This document shows positions 1 to 12,168 of a DNA stretch of 64,000 nucleotides, in pieces; within the stretch, counting starts at the first letter, position 1, and every line of letters starts with the position of its first letter. Source of the stretch: Whitmania pigra (Eukaryota; Annelida; Clitellata; Hirudinida; Haemopidae); assembly GCA_021613335.1 (NCBI GenBank), contig JAJTWR010000356.1, forward strand, positions 124,001 to 188,000, written 5' to 3'. The notes beneath the pieces are model-generated. The model did not search any database and was not told where the DNA came from. It saw only the letters and a list, made by a program, of their open reading frames with translations. The position numbers and the translations under genes are program-made.

Positions 1-2581
1 ACTTCAGATCTCTGTGAATAATCTTTGCATCATGCAAATATTTGCAACCCAAGACTATCTGATGCAAAAAGTATCTGGATTCTGGCTCAGTTATTGTTTT
101 TCTTCTCTTATGGAGCTCCAACAACGACTGAAACAAAACAAAATGATTTTCAAATGAATGAAATAACCAGGCATTCCACATATGTTAACACATACCCGTC
201 TTTTGCATAACTCCAACAAGATGTAAACATTTCTATCATCTTCAAAGAACAAATGAAATCCAACCACATGTTTGTGGTTAAGCTCTCTGTGGATGGCTAT
301 TTCTTGTATCATCTTAGAAATGTTGCATTTATTTCAGTTAAAGCTTTTGAAATGCATATTTCATAACATTACCTTTTCTTTTTGATGGTCTTTTTTTATG
401 AGCTCCTTGGATACAATTTTTCCAGCATATCTCTGCCCTGTTTCACTATCAGTGAGCTCATAACATTTTGCAAAGCCACCCTGTTGTTTAAAAACATGCA
501 TAACTAAATATTGAAACGATATGTGGTATATCAATAATAAATATATTTTATGTCGATGAGCAAATGTTTCTTTCATAGCATAACAACAATTATTTATAGT
601 GGCTAAAAGGACCTGGATCTGTGTAATAACCTCTCTTTTTAGTCCTAAACCTGAATTTACTTATGTAATTCTTAAATTTATATACTGTGTCCACATTGAT
701 GATTTCCTTATCTGGTTTATTCAAAGGAAGCCACCCTTTAGCTGAAATAATTATTTTTTAAGTTTCCCGACGCCCTCCTATATAATTTACAATCGGGCCC
801 TCTAGTAGATGCACTTTTTGGCTTCGAAAAACTGTTCAGGCAAAAGGCCTTCCCTTCCCGATAAAATTTTGAATGCATGGATGAGGTCCGCTTTGTTTCT
901 TTTCCAGAGTAGTTAATTTGCATCTTTCCAATCTCCTGGTGTTATTCCTGAGTCAAATAACTTGACAAATAAGTTTCTGCCAATGCTTCATCTATAACTA
1001 TTCTTATCTCATATAGCAGTTTAGGATGTAAGCTGTCTATGCCAGGGCTCTTGTCTATTTTCAAAGTCACTTAATTACTCCTGTTTTTAAGAAGATCACT
1101 ATATCTAACTTTATCTCAATCTAATGGATTCTCCTTGGCAGTTCTGATATATTCCTTATTGTTTCCTTAGTAAAAACTGAAGTAAATATTTAATATATTG
1201 GTTGTTTCCTCTACTGAATCAACTGTTTGCCCCTTTTTTAATGGTCCAATTTTGTCCCTTACTTTTTGTTTACATCTAACATATCTGAAAAGCTCTTGCT
1301 ATCCCTTTTAACATTCTTTGTTAATTTGTTCTCATATTCTAGTAATGCTTTTTTTATTAATTGTTACATAATTGTGATAAGAGTATGTATGTGATGTATT
1401 CCTTTTTTCTGATATTTTTGATTTAACTCCTTAAGCTCTCTTTCATCTTCCTCCCCAATTTTAATTTTTGTCATTCCCTGCAATTTCTTCCATGCCTTAT
1501 ACTTAGCTCTTTTGCATTTGATGAGCTCCTTTGTAAGCCATGGCTGAATTCTGCTTGGGATATAATTATCTACAACTAGATTTAGCTCTTCCTTGATTAT
1601 TGCCCAAGCTTCTTCCACATCAGCAGATTCTACTTTTTTAGCTAATTTTGTTTTCTTTCCATATTTTATCAAAGTCAGCCTTTAAAATGTTATGTTTTTA
1701 AAACCTATGTTCTCTTTTTTCAAATCCTCGCTGTCTAAATAAATGTTCCATCTGACAACTTGATGATCACCAAAGTGTTAGGCCTTCCACTAAATTCTCA
1801 TCTGTTGTTAATATCAAATCTAATGTGTTTTTACCTCTTGTGGGATCAGTGATGTGCTGGAATAAAAAGTTATCATTTGTTACATTTATAAAGTTTATAT
1901 CCTCAGGTCTTTCTTTTTCTAAAGTGTTCCAGTTAATATGGTAGTTAAAGTCAACCATTACTATCATAAATTCCATACTGGCTTTGTTTAATATCTCATT
2001 TAGTCCAGTATCCTCTTTACAGTTTGGTGCACTGTAGCAAATTCCCAATAGAAGTTTGTAAATATCACACCATAAGCTCTCTTTAAATTTTCATTTTGAA
2101 ATTCCTTCCTATTATTTTGATATGATTCTTAGTATAAATTAATACTCCTCCTGCTCCATGTCCATTGTCTTTCCTTGGCATCTCATAGCCATCAATTGTT
2201 AGCTCAGAGTTTTGAATACCTTCTTTTGCCCAAGTAATACCAATTATACATGGCTCCTCCATATCAACAATTAGCTCGAATTCTGTTCTTTTAACCTTGC
2301 TTACTATACTTCTAGTATTGGTATAAACGCATTTCAAAACTCTTACCCTGTCTACATCCTTTCTAATCTTACCTCCTCCTTCATATTAAACTTATCGTCA
2401 TTACACCTGCTCTCGACACTAGCGACATTTATTAACGTTATGTAGATGTTGTTCGAGGCCCACAAGCATGGTTAATAAAAAAACTTACTTTGCCAAGAAA
2501 TTGGCCTTTAATATATTTTTTGTTAGTGCTGGGATCCAAAACGATATCGGGTATGACTCTTTCTTCTTGTGCAGTACTCAT
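1..2581 (-). CDS. PLK1: Polo-like kinase (PLK1 type), 5' part, truncated at the left edge
   Basis: Exons on the minus strand: 2489-2581, 373-480, 196-312, and 127 to the window edge. Together they give 148 residues. The start ATG at 2581 is followed by a short N-terminus (IPDIVLDP, then YIKGQFLGK) typical of polo kinases. Exon 2 opens with GGFAKCYE, so the glycine loop is split by intron 1. The ATP-binding Lys is in AGKIV (about residue 52). Exon 3 carries HKHVVGFH and LELCKRR, and exon 4 carries ELHKRRK and the catalytic HRDLK (about 144-148). All junctions are GT-AG and in frame. ELHKRRK and VVGFH favour PLK1 over PLK2/3. PLK1 is a Ser/Thr kinase of mitosis and centrosomes; the rest of the kinase domain and the polo boxes lie outside the window. 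Intron 1 is about 2 kb and holds a LINE remnant. Confidence 0.93.
700..2400 (-). mobile_element. Degenerate non-LTR retrotransposon (CR1/L2/Jockey-like) in PLK intron 1
   Basis: Read on the minus strand, 2337-1767 encodes pieces of an APE-type endonuclease ([12 protein letters not shown], then [10 protein letters not shown] and later [10 protein letters not shown]). 1672-1364 is the linker before the reverse transcriptase. About 1050-930 gives the N-terminal RT motif [13 protein letters not shown] followed by [11 protein letters not shown]. The sequence then jumps within a few bases to C-terminal LINE motifs (KRNKADLI, then [11 protein letters not shown], 900-770). The palm domain with the FADD box is missing, so the copy has an internal deletion plus frameshifts. 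Ends are approximate. It lies in the same orientation as the host gene. Confidence 0.8.
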
Positions 2582-2949
2582 TTTCAGCATAAACGATAGA
2601 CAAAATGTATTAAACTCGGAAAAGCAAATAAAAACGGACTTTTAAAGCTCCGACCGTGCGATACACGCCCTAACTACTAGTCGTCAAAATCTCGATTCAA
2701 TTTACTACTTATAGCGCCAGTATATTTGCAAAAGTCAGTTTAATGACAATATAAAAACTGCATTAAAATTAATTTAAAAATTTTTTACGTTTTTATTATC
2801 ATGATTATAAATTATTTAGGTTGACAAATTTTTATATTTTAAGCAAATAAATAGAAAATAATGTTTGTCATTTAAAATGTACTAAATCCATACATAGTAG
2901 CATTAATCTTGAGTTCAGTCAAAACGTTGTAATGGGTTCCATGAATTTT

Positions 2950-3063
2950 GCTCAAATGGCGATAGCTCACATGGCGTTTGCTCACATGGCCCATGTGCGC
3001 AATAATTTGTGTGAGCAAACAGTCTATGTGCGCAACCGCCATGTGAGCTATCGCCATTTGAGC
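2950..3063. repeat. Perfect 27-bp inverted repeat forming a long hairpin
   Basis: The left arm 2950-2976 (starting gctcaaatggcgatagctca) is the exact reverse complement of 3037-3063. Inside it a second pair, gtttgctcaca at about 2976-2986 and tgtgagcaaac at 3010-3020, extends the stem. Short direct echoes of gctcacatgg and atgtgcgca occur within the arms. No matching flanking target-site duplication was found. It lies 370-480 bp upstream of the PLK start codon. It could be a small DNA-transposon remnant or a transcribed hairpin. Confidence 0.75.
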
Positions 3064-4927
3064 AAGTCTGGTCACCGTTGTAGTGTTAGCTCCAGGAATT
3101 CATAGATGTTTCGCAACACAACTGAATGTATCCATAAATTATGTAATCTACAATCTAAACGAATTTCTAACAATCTAACATGATAACGTTCACCAAGGGT
3201 CAGCAATTTTGTTCGTTAAATCTCATTAAATTTATCATAGTAAAAAAAATCGAGATCTGTGTAATATCCGCTTTTTTTACTTTTAATATCCAATAATATT
3301 CATATTTACTATAACCTATAGGTTTGTCTTAAATTTATCTACCGCGTTCGCATGGATGGGTTCCTTTTAGATATATCTAGTTCATTCCGTCACCAATCAA
3401 AGTATTCTTATGTGCTCTTTTGCAATTTCCATGCACTACAGAGATGCGTTTCCACTTTTTTTTTTTTTGCATTATTACTCCTAGACCTATTTCGTGATCA
3501 GATTGCTTCCTCCATATTCTTATTCAACTTTTGTATTTCTACATACGATACACATAATGGAGTATTTACTTACTTTGAAAAGCACCTACCAATTGATCAA
3601 TCTTCTGTCCATTTGAACAACCTGAGTTGTACTTGAATGCTGGAACGTCAGCACAGTCTACTTTAACGTGGTTCGTGTATTTGTAGACAGGTGTTTATCA
3701 AATAGCTTAGGAGCATGAATATCAGTGTTTTGAGAAAATTTAAGACCTGGGTAAAAAAAAACATAGACGGAAATCATCAAAGCAAAGCGTTTTAAGTCTC
3801 ACGAAATGTCCTGTTAACTTCGCCGTTCAGTTCTGATAATTCGCAAAATAACCAACAATTTGTCCTCAAACATTTATTTCCTGCAAAAGCTTGGCTAGTA
3901 ATATCGTCGTCCTTCTTGCCTGGAAGCAAGAAACAAATGATTCGAAAGCAAAACCCATCACCAAGCTACAGAAAAAATGGGTAATCTTTTGACAGAGAAT
4001 GCGAGCACTATTGGACAGTAGCAACTCGAGATAAAAAAAATAAATTTGCAAGTTCACTTGCGTGAATTTTACAATCATAAACTAATTGCTTGAAGAAGTC
4101 TTAACATTCTCAAACCCAGCCTGGTGAAAATATGTGCAATTCAGCAGTTGGGGGCCTCTAAGCTCTGAAGGACTTAAAATGCTTCAGAATTTTTTGATTA
4201 CAATCAATGAAATCCTGATGCCAGCTTTGAAATTTGGAAATTAATTTGACATTTGAAGTGAGGCAGTAGAAACATTTAATAACCAAATCATTTGTTAAAT
4301 TTAAGATCATTAAATCATCAGTTTTACAAATGTTTAAATCATTTGGCAATTCAAGCACATTTAGCACATGAGAACATGATGATTCTGTCACACAAAGCCA
4401 CAATAAGATAAATTTTATAAATAATTCACAAGAAATCATTTTTAAACTCAAAAATAAAAGGGTTTCACTTATTTGAGCATTTCGAAAGACAGCAACTTGT
4501 CGACTAGTTGCAAAACATCAGCATCAGAATAGATGCTGTCTAACAGCTTTTCACTCAAACTCTTCATAACCTTTTTTAATCAACAGGGAAATATGCAACA
4601 GCATGAAAAACATTAACTAAATTCCAGAGAATGAATCATATAATAATTAAATAATATTGGATAAAAAACTGGAATTTAATGCTGGTTGAACAGAAGTTTA
4701 GGCACAAGAACGAAAAATGGCGAAACCAAAAAAGCAATCCATTATGATTTGTTATGAATTCGACAATCCACATGATGCATACGAAATGTAATAGTAAACG
4801 TAAGTGCCCCATCCTGCACAGAGACAACACAAATGAGGATGGAAGAACAACATCAACTATAAAATCAACAATCACAACTATGCCTATGCCATGTTAGAAA
4901 CAAGCAGAAGAAATTCATTCGTTGAAA
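3064..4927. other. Intergenic region between PLK and the EFR3 3' end; no gene recognised
   Basis: No exon chain or known domain was seen. A minus-strand ORF at 4158-4451 (97 aa, hydrophobic N-terminus) has no recognisable motif and more likely belongs to the 3' UTR or flank of EFR3, whose stop is at 4928. Confidence 0.5.
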
Positions 4928-7900
4928 TCAATAGACGAAAAGTTGCGGAAAGTTCATCTCGCTCACAGGTCCCTGGAACAATCCATTCTCTTTGTCGGCC
5001 TTTCCGTCCTTATCGTCCAACGAGGCAGACTTTACTGTGTCTGTAGGGTCGCTGATCGATTCGAGCACTTCATTTAGTCTCTTCTGGAATTTCTGATTCT
5101 GTGTTGGAGGAGAATATTATTGTAATTAGTTACTTAAAAAAAGAATTAACTAAATAATTATGTTACAATCAGTCTGAATAAAATGGTTGATTCACAAAAG
5201 TCAGAACAGCCAGTGAAGTCTTAATACAAGGAGTCTCGCAACACAAAATACTTCGCCTGTAGACATTAAACGCCTCATTGACCATCCGTTGACTTACTTT
5301 GGCTTCAGAACGAGCTACAATTTCCTCGAACGGTCCCGATCGGAAGGACTCGTAAATCTTTTGCTGCTGCAGTTTTTCATTCATCTCCGATTCCACGTCG
5401 TTTTCTGGAATAATCAAACCAAACCAAAGTTGATGACCGATTTATAGTATAAAACTAATTAAACAATTGACAATTTTAATTAACAATTTATTAGTCATGA
5501 CAAGAATCACCTAAGAGTTTCTTCATAGATTCGAAAGTAATTTCCTCGATTCCAGTCCTCTGTAATAAATACATATTAGTGTTAAATCTTAACTATTAGT
5601 ATTAATTTATTTAGTATTAGTATTGACAAGTAGATCAATCAACAACAGCCACTTAAAATTTGGAGAAATTATTTAGTATGCATAATATTCATGTCATACA
5701 CTTTCTCAACATTGAGATTGATAAATGCAGAAGAGGGGTGGCAAAAACGGACCTTCCCAAGAACAGGAGTTGCCAACGGACTGTCAGGCTCCATGACTGA
5801 ATTTGCCTCGCTGGCACTTGCTGCTGGATCTGGATAAACTGGAAGCATCATGTGTCGAGTTCTTATTTATTTATAATTAAAAATAATAATAATAACTAGG
5901 CATATAAATTAAAGACATTTTCTAAGGCTCACAAGTTTGAAAATGGCAAGTAAAAATGAAATTTACTTAAAACTTGATGAATTTGAAAAATATATACTCT
6001 TACAATTATAAAACAATAAATCAAATCAACGCTAATAGGAGAAGAGTTAAATGATCCACATAATATAAGCACTTGATTACTAATACATTAATAGTAATTA
6101 ATAATAATTGATAGCAACAATCTGGCAATGAAAGGTCATCCTTACCTACAGAGGTAGGTCGAGAGGCAATGGCGGCAGTAAGTCTGCTAACATCCAGCCC
6201 GCTGGACTTGAGGGAATCTGATATCAAATTGATGCTGAACAGCCACTTGTCCTTCATGGAGCTGTCGGCCGGGTAGCTGTTGAAGTTTCAAAAATTGTTA
6301 CAAACAGGAGAAATAATAACGAAATAATAATGGCCGATTGAAAATGCACTCCGTACCTGGACGAGGTGTTTGTGCGATTAAAAGCCACCGTTGGGAGGTA
6401 ATAAGGTGCACTCCTTTTTCTTTCCTCAATTACCTGTTAAGCGATCAGAAACGATCGATAAATTCGAAAATTCAAGAAGTAGATTTGCTCGTCATCATCA
6501 TCATCACCACCATCACATAAGATCACAAACCTGAAATACATAGCTGGCGAAAGAACTGAAGTCTGAAGTCTGACTGAGGAAAGAAAGAAAAGCTGCCACA
6601 AGGGCATGCATGGCACACTTGTGGGTCACAGGTATCGCTGTCGACATGGCCGACTCCTAGGTGGGAGTAACAAGTCACGACAACATCAAAATTACACCTT
6701 GCCACCATTTAAACATTTAACTTTTATTTATAAATAGTATTCAAGATAAGATTGGAATTTGTGGATATGAATTTTGAAATAGAAAATATAGAAAATAAAT
6801 AGAATTGAAAAGTATCGCTTTCCCTAAGTATCCTTAAGGATAGCAACATTTCCAACCTGTATTTCGAGAACGAGGCGCAGTAGATCCAGGAGGACTTCAT
6901 CACCGCTGATCTCGAGGTACAACAGCACCATGGTGATGTAGATGCTCTCAAAGTTGTCCACCTTGTTATTGGTGAAGCAGGCATTTTCATGGAGGTGCCA
7001 GTAAATGTTTGGACCATTCTGTGTAATGTAATGATTATTAAAATAACTGGGTTTAACAAAAAATGAATTATGAGAATGATAACAATGTTAATAGATTATA
7101 AGCATAATAAGTTTTATAATTTGTTAATAGATTATAAGCATAATAAGTTTTATAATTTGTTAATAGATTATAAGCGTAATAAGTTTTATAATTCAAAAAA
7201 CCTTTTTAATAAACAGAAGATCGGGCTTCTGGGGTTTCTTGATGACAAGGCTAGCCACCTTGGTTTCATCAAAGAGCCTTTAAATGATATTTGAGCATGT
7301 TACTTCAGATAATAATAAGAATAATACTTCAATAAATATAAAAAAATGCTCATAACATTCAACAAAAAGCAACCAGCCATTCAAATTGTTGAACAGCACC
7401 ATCCAATCACAAAAAAAGAAGTAAAAACAGGATATACTAAAACAACGCACTCTACGGTTTTGAGTTTAGACAGGTTGTCATGGCGATCAAGGAGGGTGTG
7501 AAAAATTTCCTGGACAAGTCTCCTGATGCCGGGGTCCTCAACGAGCGAAATCTTTAGCAGGGGATCGAGGAAAGACACGGGCAGGGCGTTTGGCACGGAT
7601 ACGGTCTGGTACTTTGTTGCTACCTTCGAATACGACAAACAACAATTGTGCTGGATTTAAATTTCTACCCTACCCCAAACATTTTCTAAGCAGCATAACT
7701 AGATGAAATCAATCACAATCAACATTTCAGTAGAATGATTTGAGTATAATTTACATCTCTATAAAAAGAGATTAAAATGTCCTTATTTTTGAGTGATAAA
7801 AATATTTTAAAACAAATATCAAATGAGGCAAGCATTTCCTAACCTTCAACAGAGACTTGAGAAGCATTGTTTGCAACATGACATCAGATGCTCTGAAAAT

Positions 7901-10900
7901 AAGCATGGAACTGTTTAACTCTGCAGGTTGACAACATAGATGCTCCTGTCATTATTGTTGCTGTAGCAATAATGCAACCTGATGCATGATATTGCGCTTG
8001 CATGCAGTTGCAGAAGCGAGCTCATAACTCACAGAATTAAAAAGAAAAAAGAGCCAATTATGCCGAGCGAATAACAACCAATAAAAAGTAAAAAAAAAAT
8101 CCACAAACTCTTGATTGAGTCTGCTATGGTAAATTTCCTAGCAACACTCAGACAATAATACTCATAAAAGTATGTCGATGGTTTATTATGTAGCCATATT
8201 TTTATTAAATATTAAAAATAAATTAACAAAGTTTAAAACAAATTCTTCAAAGCTCTAAATTAATCTCATAAATTACAAAATTAATAAAAAATGCAATCAA
8301 AATAAACTGAACAAAATATTTAGAATAATGCAACACCAACCTTTTCTCCCGATCCCCTGGTAAGGGCACCTTCCCCATGACGAACATCATGATCTCAATC
8401 TTCTGGTAGTCGGGAAGATTGTTGGCAAAGTCACCTGGAACGATCGAGCAATGATTAAGGAACGTGCAGTCGCTTCGATTAAAACTAACAGTAGTAAATT
8501 ATTCATTAAAATAAATATGCCTAGATAAAATAAATAAATAAGTAAATAAGTAATAGTTATTTCTCCACCAATGGTGTTGATGACAGCCTCCTGGAAATGT
8601 CTTTCCTCCTTGGCTCTGTGCTTCTCTCTGATGGAGATTTCAACTGAGATCTTCAAATGCCTCAGGAGAGTGTTGAACACCTCGAGAACAGAAGGTCCTG
8701 TTGAGAAAAATAACAATGGCAATAATTTCTAGCCAAAGCATTAAAATATAATTTCAGTTATGTAAAATGTATAATTTTTTTTTTATAAAATGTTATAACA
8801 TTTATAAGAATAAAATATAGAATTAAATATAAGAATAACCCAACAATTAATAATTAATAAGTAAATAATAAATAAGTAATTAATAGTTATAATAAATAAA
8901 ATAAATGATAAGCAGGCAAACATTTTCAGCTTAGATAAAGGGTTTTTTTAATAATAATTTCATGACAATAAATATTAGAACAACAAATAAAACAAATAGT
9001 CAACAACAATAACAACAGCAACAACAAATAAAAAGAAAGCTAATTTGTCACAAACATTTCATCAATAATGAATGGTTTCTGAAGTAACATGTGCATTTCA
9101 ATTAAAATAATTTTTATATATAAAAAAAAAGGGGCAACAAACCTATTGAACCCCCAGCAGAAATGAGTACAGTTTCAGAAAGGACTCCCACGATGCTCGC
9201 CTTGGTCTTTGCGTATTCTTTACTGCTCTCGTCAAGGTGATTCATGAGAGTTTGAACAACCATGTAGCCATACTGAGCCTGTAATAGATAAAAAGTGGGG
9301 CATGGTGAGTTGTGGTGATTAAGATGATGAACATAAATTTGTCTCCTCATTTCTCATTCTCGGTTTAAATAACACAACCTAAGAAAATTAATTTAATTTA
9401 ATAATTTAATTTTTAAAAAATTTAAAAAGTAAATGTCAGAGTTTTGAAGTGGCAAACCTGGACGGAATACATGATGATTTTGAAGCATCGTACTGCAAAG
9501 TCGTTTGGAACCCAAAGATTGTGATTATCGAGGTGTCTGTGCATCAAAATGACAACATAATATTATTTATTAATTAACAATTAATTAAACCTTTGTTGGA
9601 TGTTGCTGAATATATTATGCAATAGTATGCAATAAATACTATTATATGGTTAATTACAAAATTAAATTAGGTTTAAGGCAAAGGAAATAAATTAAGAAAG
9701 CTTTAAGCACAGCACAGTGTCCACATTTTAGAGAAATTAAAAGTGCAGATCGATAGACAAACATGCGTAAATAATGACAAATAATGATCCTACATATGGT
9801 GAGGCCATGCATCACAATAACAATGCATCACAATCATGATGCATCGCAACCGCTATTGCATCACAACTACAATGCATCCCAATCATGATGCATCACTTAG
9901 AAAGGAGTCTTGCAAATAGAGTAATAACATCTATGAAAATTAAAGTCTTGTGACACCAACGTAAGCACTGGTTTGATGACAGCGTTTATGTTTCCGTAGG
10001 AAGCTCGGCAAACAAAGTCTCTGAAAACCGTTTCAGCAACACAAGCTGGATTCTCCTCATCTTTTGGACTTTCAGGCTCGGCTGATGAACTTCCGCTGAT
10101 GAGATATGAAACCACGAATAAATAATTACTGCAATTAAATAATTAATAAGCAATCACAATGCACTGTGAATGTAATGCTATGCATTTAACTTCAACATAT
10201 GTTCATTTTGTTCGTAAATATATTTGCAGGATTTGTTATAATTCATCAATTTTAGTAATGGAAAAGTTAAAATTTAGATTTTGAAAAATACCAGGATCCA
10301 GCCTGCATGTTGAACAATAGAGATGGAATGATCTTGTCCATGTGGTGAGATTTCCATATGTTGCAGTGCAGATCATCAGACACAGTTTTCCTGATCACTC
10401 CATGCAGGCCTTGAAGACCTGAAACTCTCAGTCTAAAAAGAATGTCACGATTATCAGATTACCAATTTAACAGTGACCTGTGAATCTGTGACCTGGTTTG
10501 TATTATTGTCATTATTATCCTATCATAAATAAAATTGTCAGCCAAAAGATATCCAAAGTTCTGAAATGTCTAGAAAGCTAAACTTATACTTGTGCTTAGA
10601 ATGAAAATTATATTACAAAGAATTGAAATGAAAAAAAAATGAAAATCAGCGATAGGATTTAATATAATCAAGCAATCTGACTTAATATAATCTCACTTAA
10701 TGTAATCATTGGACGTGCTTTCTTTGCTGTGGCAGAGAGCACTGAAGTGGGACACAAAAAAATCATATCTTCTGTGATAGGATGGTGTATCTTCTTCTAT
10801 GTTGGCAAACTTCACAAACTGCATATTTATAATTTGTCAATTGCTTTCAATGTCATCAAGAAGTGGCTTTACTTAAATGAAGCAAATTATGTTTAAATTT

Positions 10901-11671
10901 AGACTGCACATATTATGGAATAGCATTAATCTTAATTACCGAGGCTGTGGCCAAAATTTGTAGGCTTGGTTCACAAGTTTCAAGGAGCTTTTGAACCATT
11001 TTTAGAAAACTTTCAACAAAAAGGTTCAAGGACTGTGCATGGCATGTAACAAGCAAAATGTCTAGAGCCTCCATTGCAATGAAGACATATCTGAATAAAC
11101 ATAACAAATGTCAGGTAAGTGATCCAAATAATGAAAATATCTGACAGAAAATTCTAATAAATACAATCTTGTATTTATTGTATAATTGGTTTAACCTTCA
11201 TTGAGGCTACAATTTTTAAAATATTATAATTTCAGTGAAGTGAAGTTGCAAATAATGGTTTGAGGATATTAAAGTCTTTTAAACAATACTAACTGATATC
11301 GCTGCCTGTATATATCTCTGCTGAGCCTTTGAGCGAGATATTCGCCAATCCTATCCAGTTTTTCAGGACTTTTCATTGCAAAGAAAGTCAGTTTGTCCAT
11401 GTTACTTTTAACTAAGCCATCCTTCAGAAAAGAAGCAGTTAATTATTCACTGCTAACGAATCTATTTTACTTACAATGTAAATACCTTGGGATCAGCTGG
11501 AAAGATGCTGTCAACTAACCTCTTGTACCTCGGCTGGAAAGCCGGCAAACACTTGCAACAAGCTAAAAATAATTAGACATTTAAAAGTTGTACAGATACA
11601 TGGTTAATCAAAATCGGTGCCAATCACAGATCATAGATGTGATGAAATAATTAAAATCTTTTACATGTCAT
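4928..11671 (-). CDS. EFR3: EFR3 homologue, plasma-membrane anchor of PI4-kinase III alpha
   Basis: Complete 22-exon model: 11665-11671, 11486-11562, 11294-11421, 10940-11090, 10697-10818, 10292-10432, 9961-10095, 9458-9536, 9143-9278, 8569-8697, 8341-8434, 7844-7892, 7451-7623, 7202-7277, 6857-7018, 6531-6656, 6357-6433, 6146-6276, 5753-5838, 5511-5559, 5298-5404, 4928-5098. All phases agree and give 801 aa, against about 820 in vertebrates. The N-terminus MTSCCKCLPAFQPRYKRLVD has the Cys cluster that is palmitoylated in EFR3, followed by the helical HEAT/ARM-like body (VFIAMEALD, FVKFANIEEDTPSYHRRYD, FLDPLL) and the conserved end MNFPQLFVY. EFR3 recruits TTC7/FAM126/PI4KA to the plasma membrane for PI4P synthesis. 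The first coding exon holds only 7 bases and is the least certain part. Exon 13 uses a GTGCGT donor, chosen because it alone keeps the frame. Confidence 0.95.
7088..7195. repeat. Three copies of a 36-bp tandem repeat in an EFR3 intron
   Basis: The unit begins ttaatagattataagcataa and continues to ttttataatttg. Three consecutive copies differ by about one base. It lies in the intron between EFR3 exons 14 and 15. Confidence 0.85.
9811..9896. repeat. Degenerate short tandem repeat built on atgcatcacaa
   Basis: The word atgcatcacaa and close variants recur about six times within 90 bp, alternating with atcatgatgcatc blocks, so the period is roughly 15 bp with a longer period of about 39 bp. It lies in the EFR3 intron between exons 7 and 8. 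Confidence 0.7.
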
Positions 11672-12168
11672 TCCGAGCAGGCTGTTAAGACAGGGGCACC
11701 CCCTAAAGCATTATCGCGAAGCTATTTAGGTGAATTAGACGAAAACAATGTCATGGGCATCACAACGGCCAACTTTCCAGATCTTAGAAATATTATGACT
11801 GCTTAATAACTTGACCTTTTTGATGTTTCAAACATTTGAGTTTATTCACTAGATGTGTTAGATATTGGAAAAATGCTGTTGAATTGGCATCTGTACTTGT
11901 GCATTGGGAAGTTTAAAACATTTTAAATTATTTTAAAAATCTATTTAATTTGATAGCAAAATAATTTAGGACTAAAAGTTGCTTGCAGCAAAGTTCCACT
12001 TTTTGACAAAATGATGCTCGCGAATGAGGTTTGAAAAAAGTTTATAACTGCAGGATGGACAATACCGGTGATAACTTGAGGAGATAAGAGGCTGTTTAAC
12101 AGCATAACATCGTGCAACATTTTGAATTATTTTACATTTTCGTACATTTTATTTACTTTTTGGGGATT
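11672..12168. promoter_or_regulatory. Shared upstream region of EFR3 (-) and RHBDD1 (+)
   Basis: The two start codons face away from each other with 497 bp between them, so this segment probably holds both promoters. No TATA box or clear motif was assigned. An in-frame upstream ATG for RHBDD1 at 12112 would add 19 hydrophobic residues. Confidence 0.5.

Noticed and set aside
4158..4451. 97-codon minus-strand ORF with hydrophobic start
   Set aside because: No splice partner, motif or homologue recognised; it lies just past the EFR3 stop and is more likely 3' UTR or chance.
7070..7294. Plus-strand ORF with repeating NKFYNLLIDYK
   Set aside because: It comes from the 36-bp intronic tandem repeat and overlaps an EFR3 exon on the other strand.
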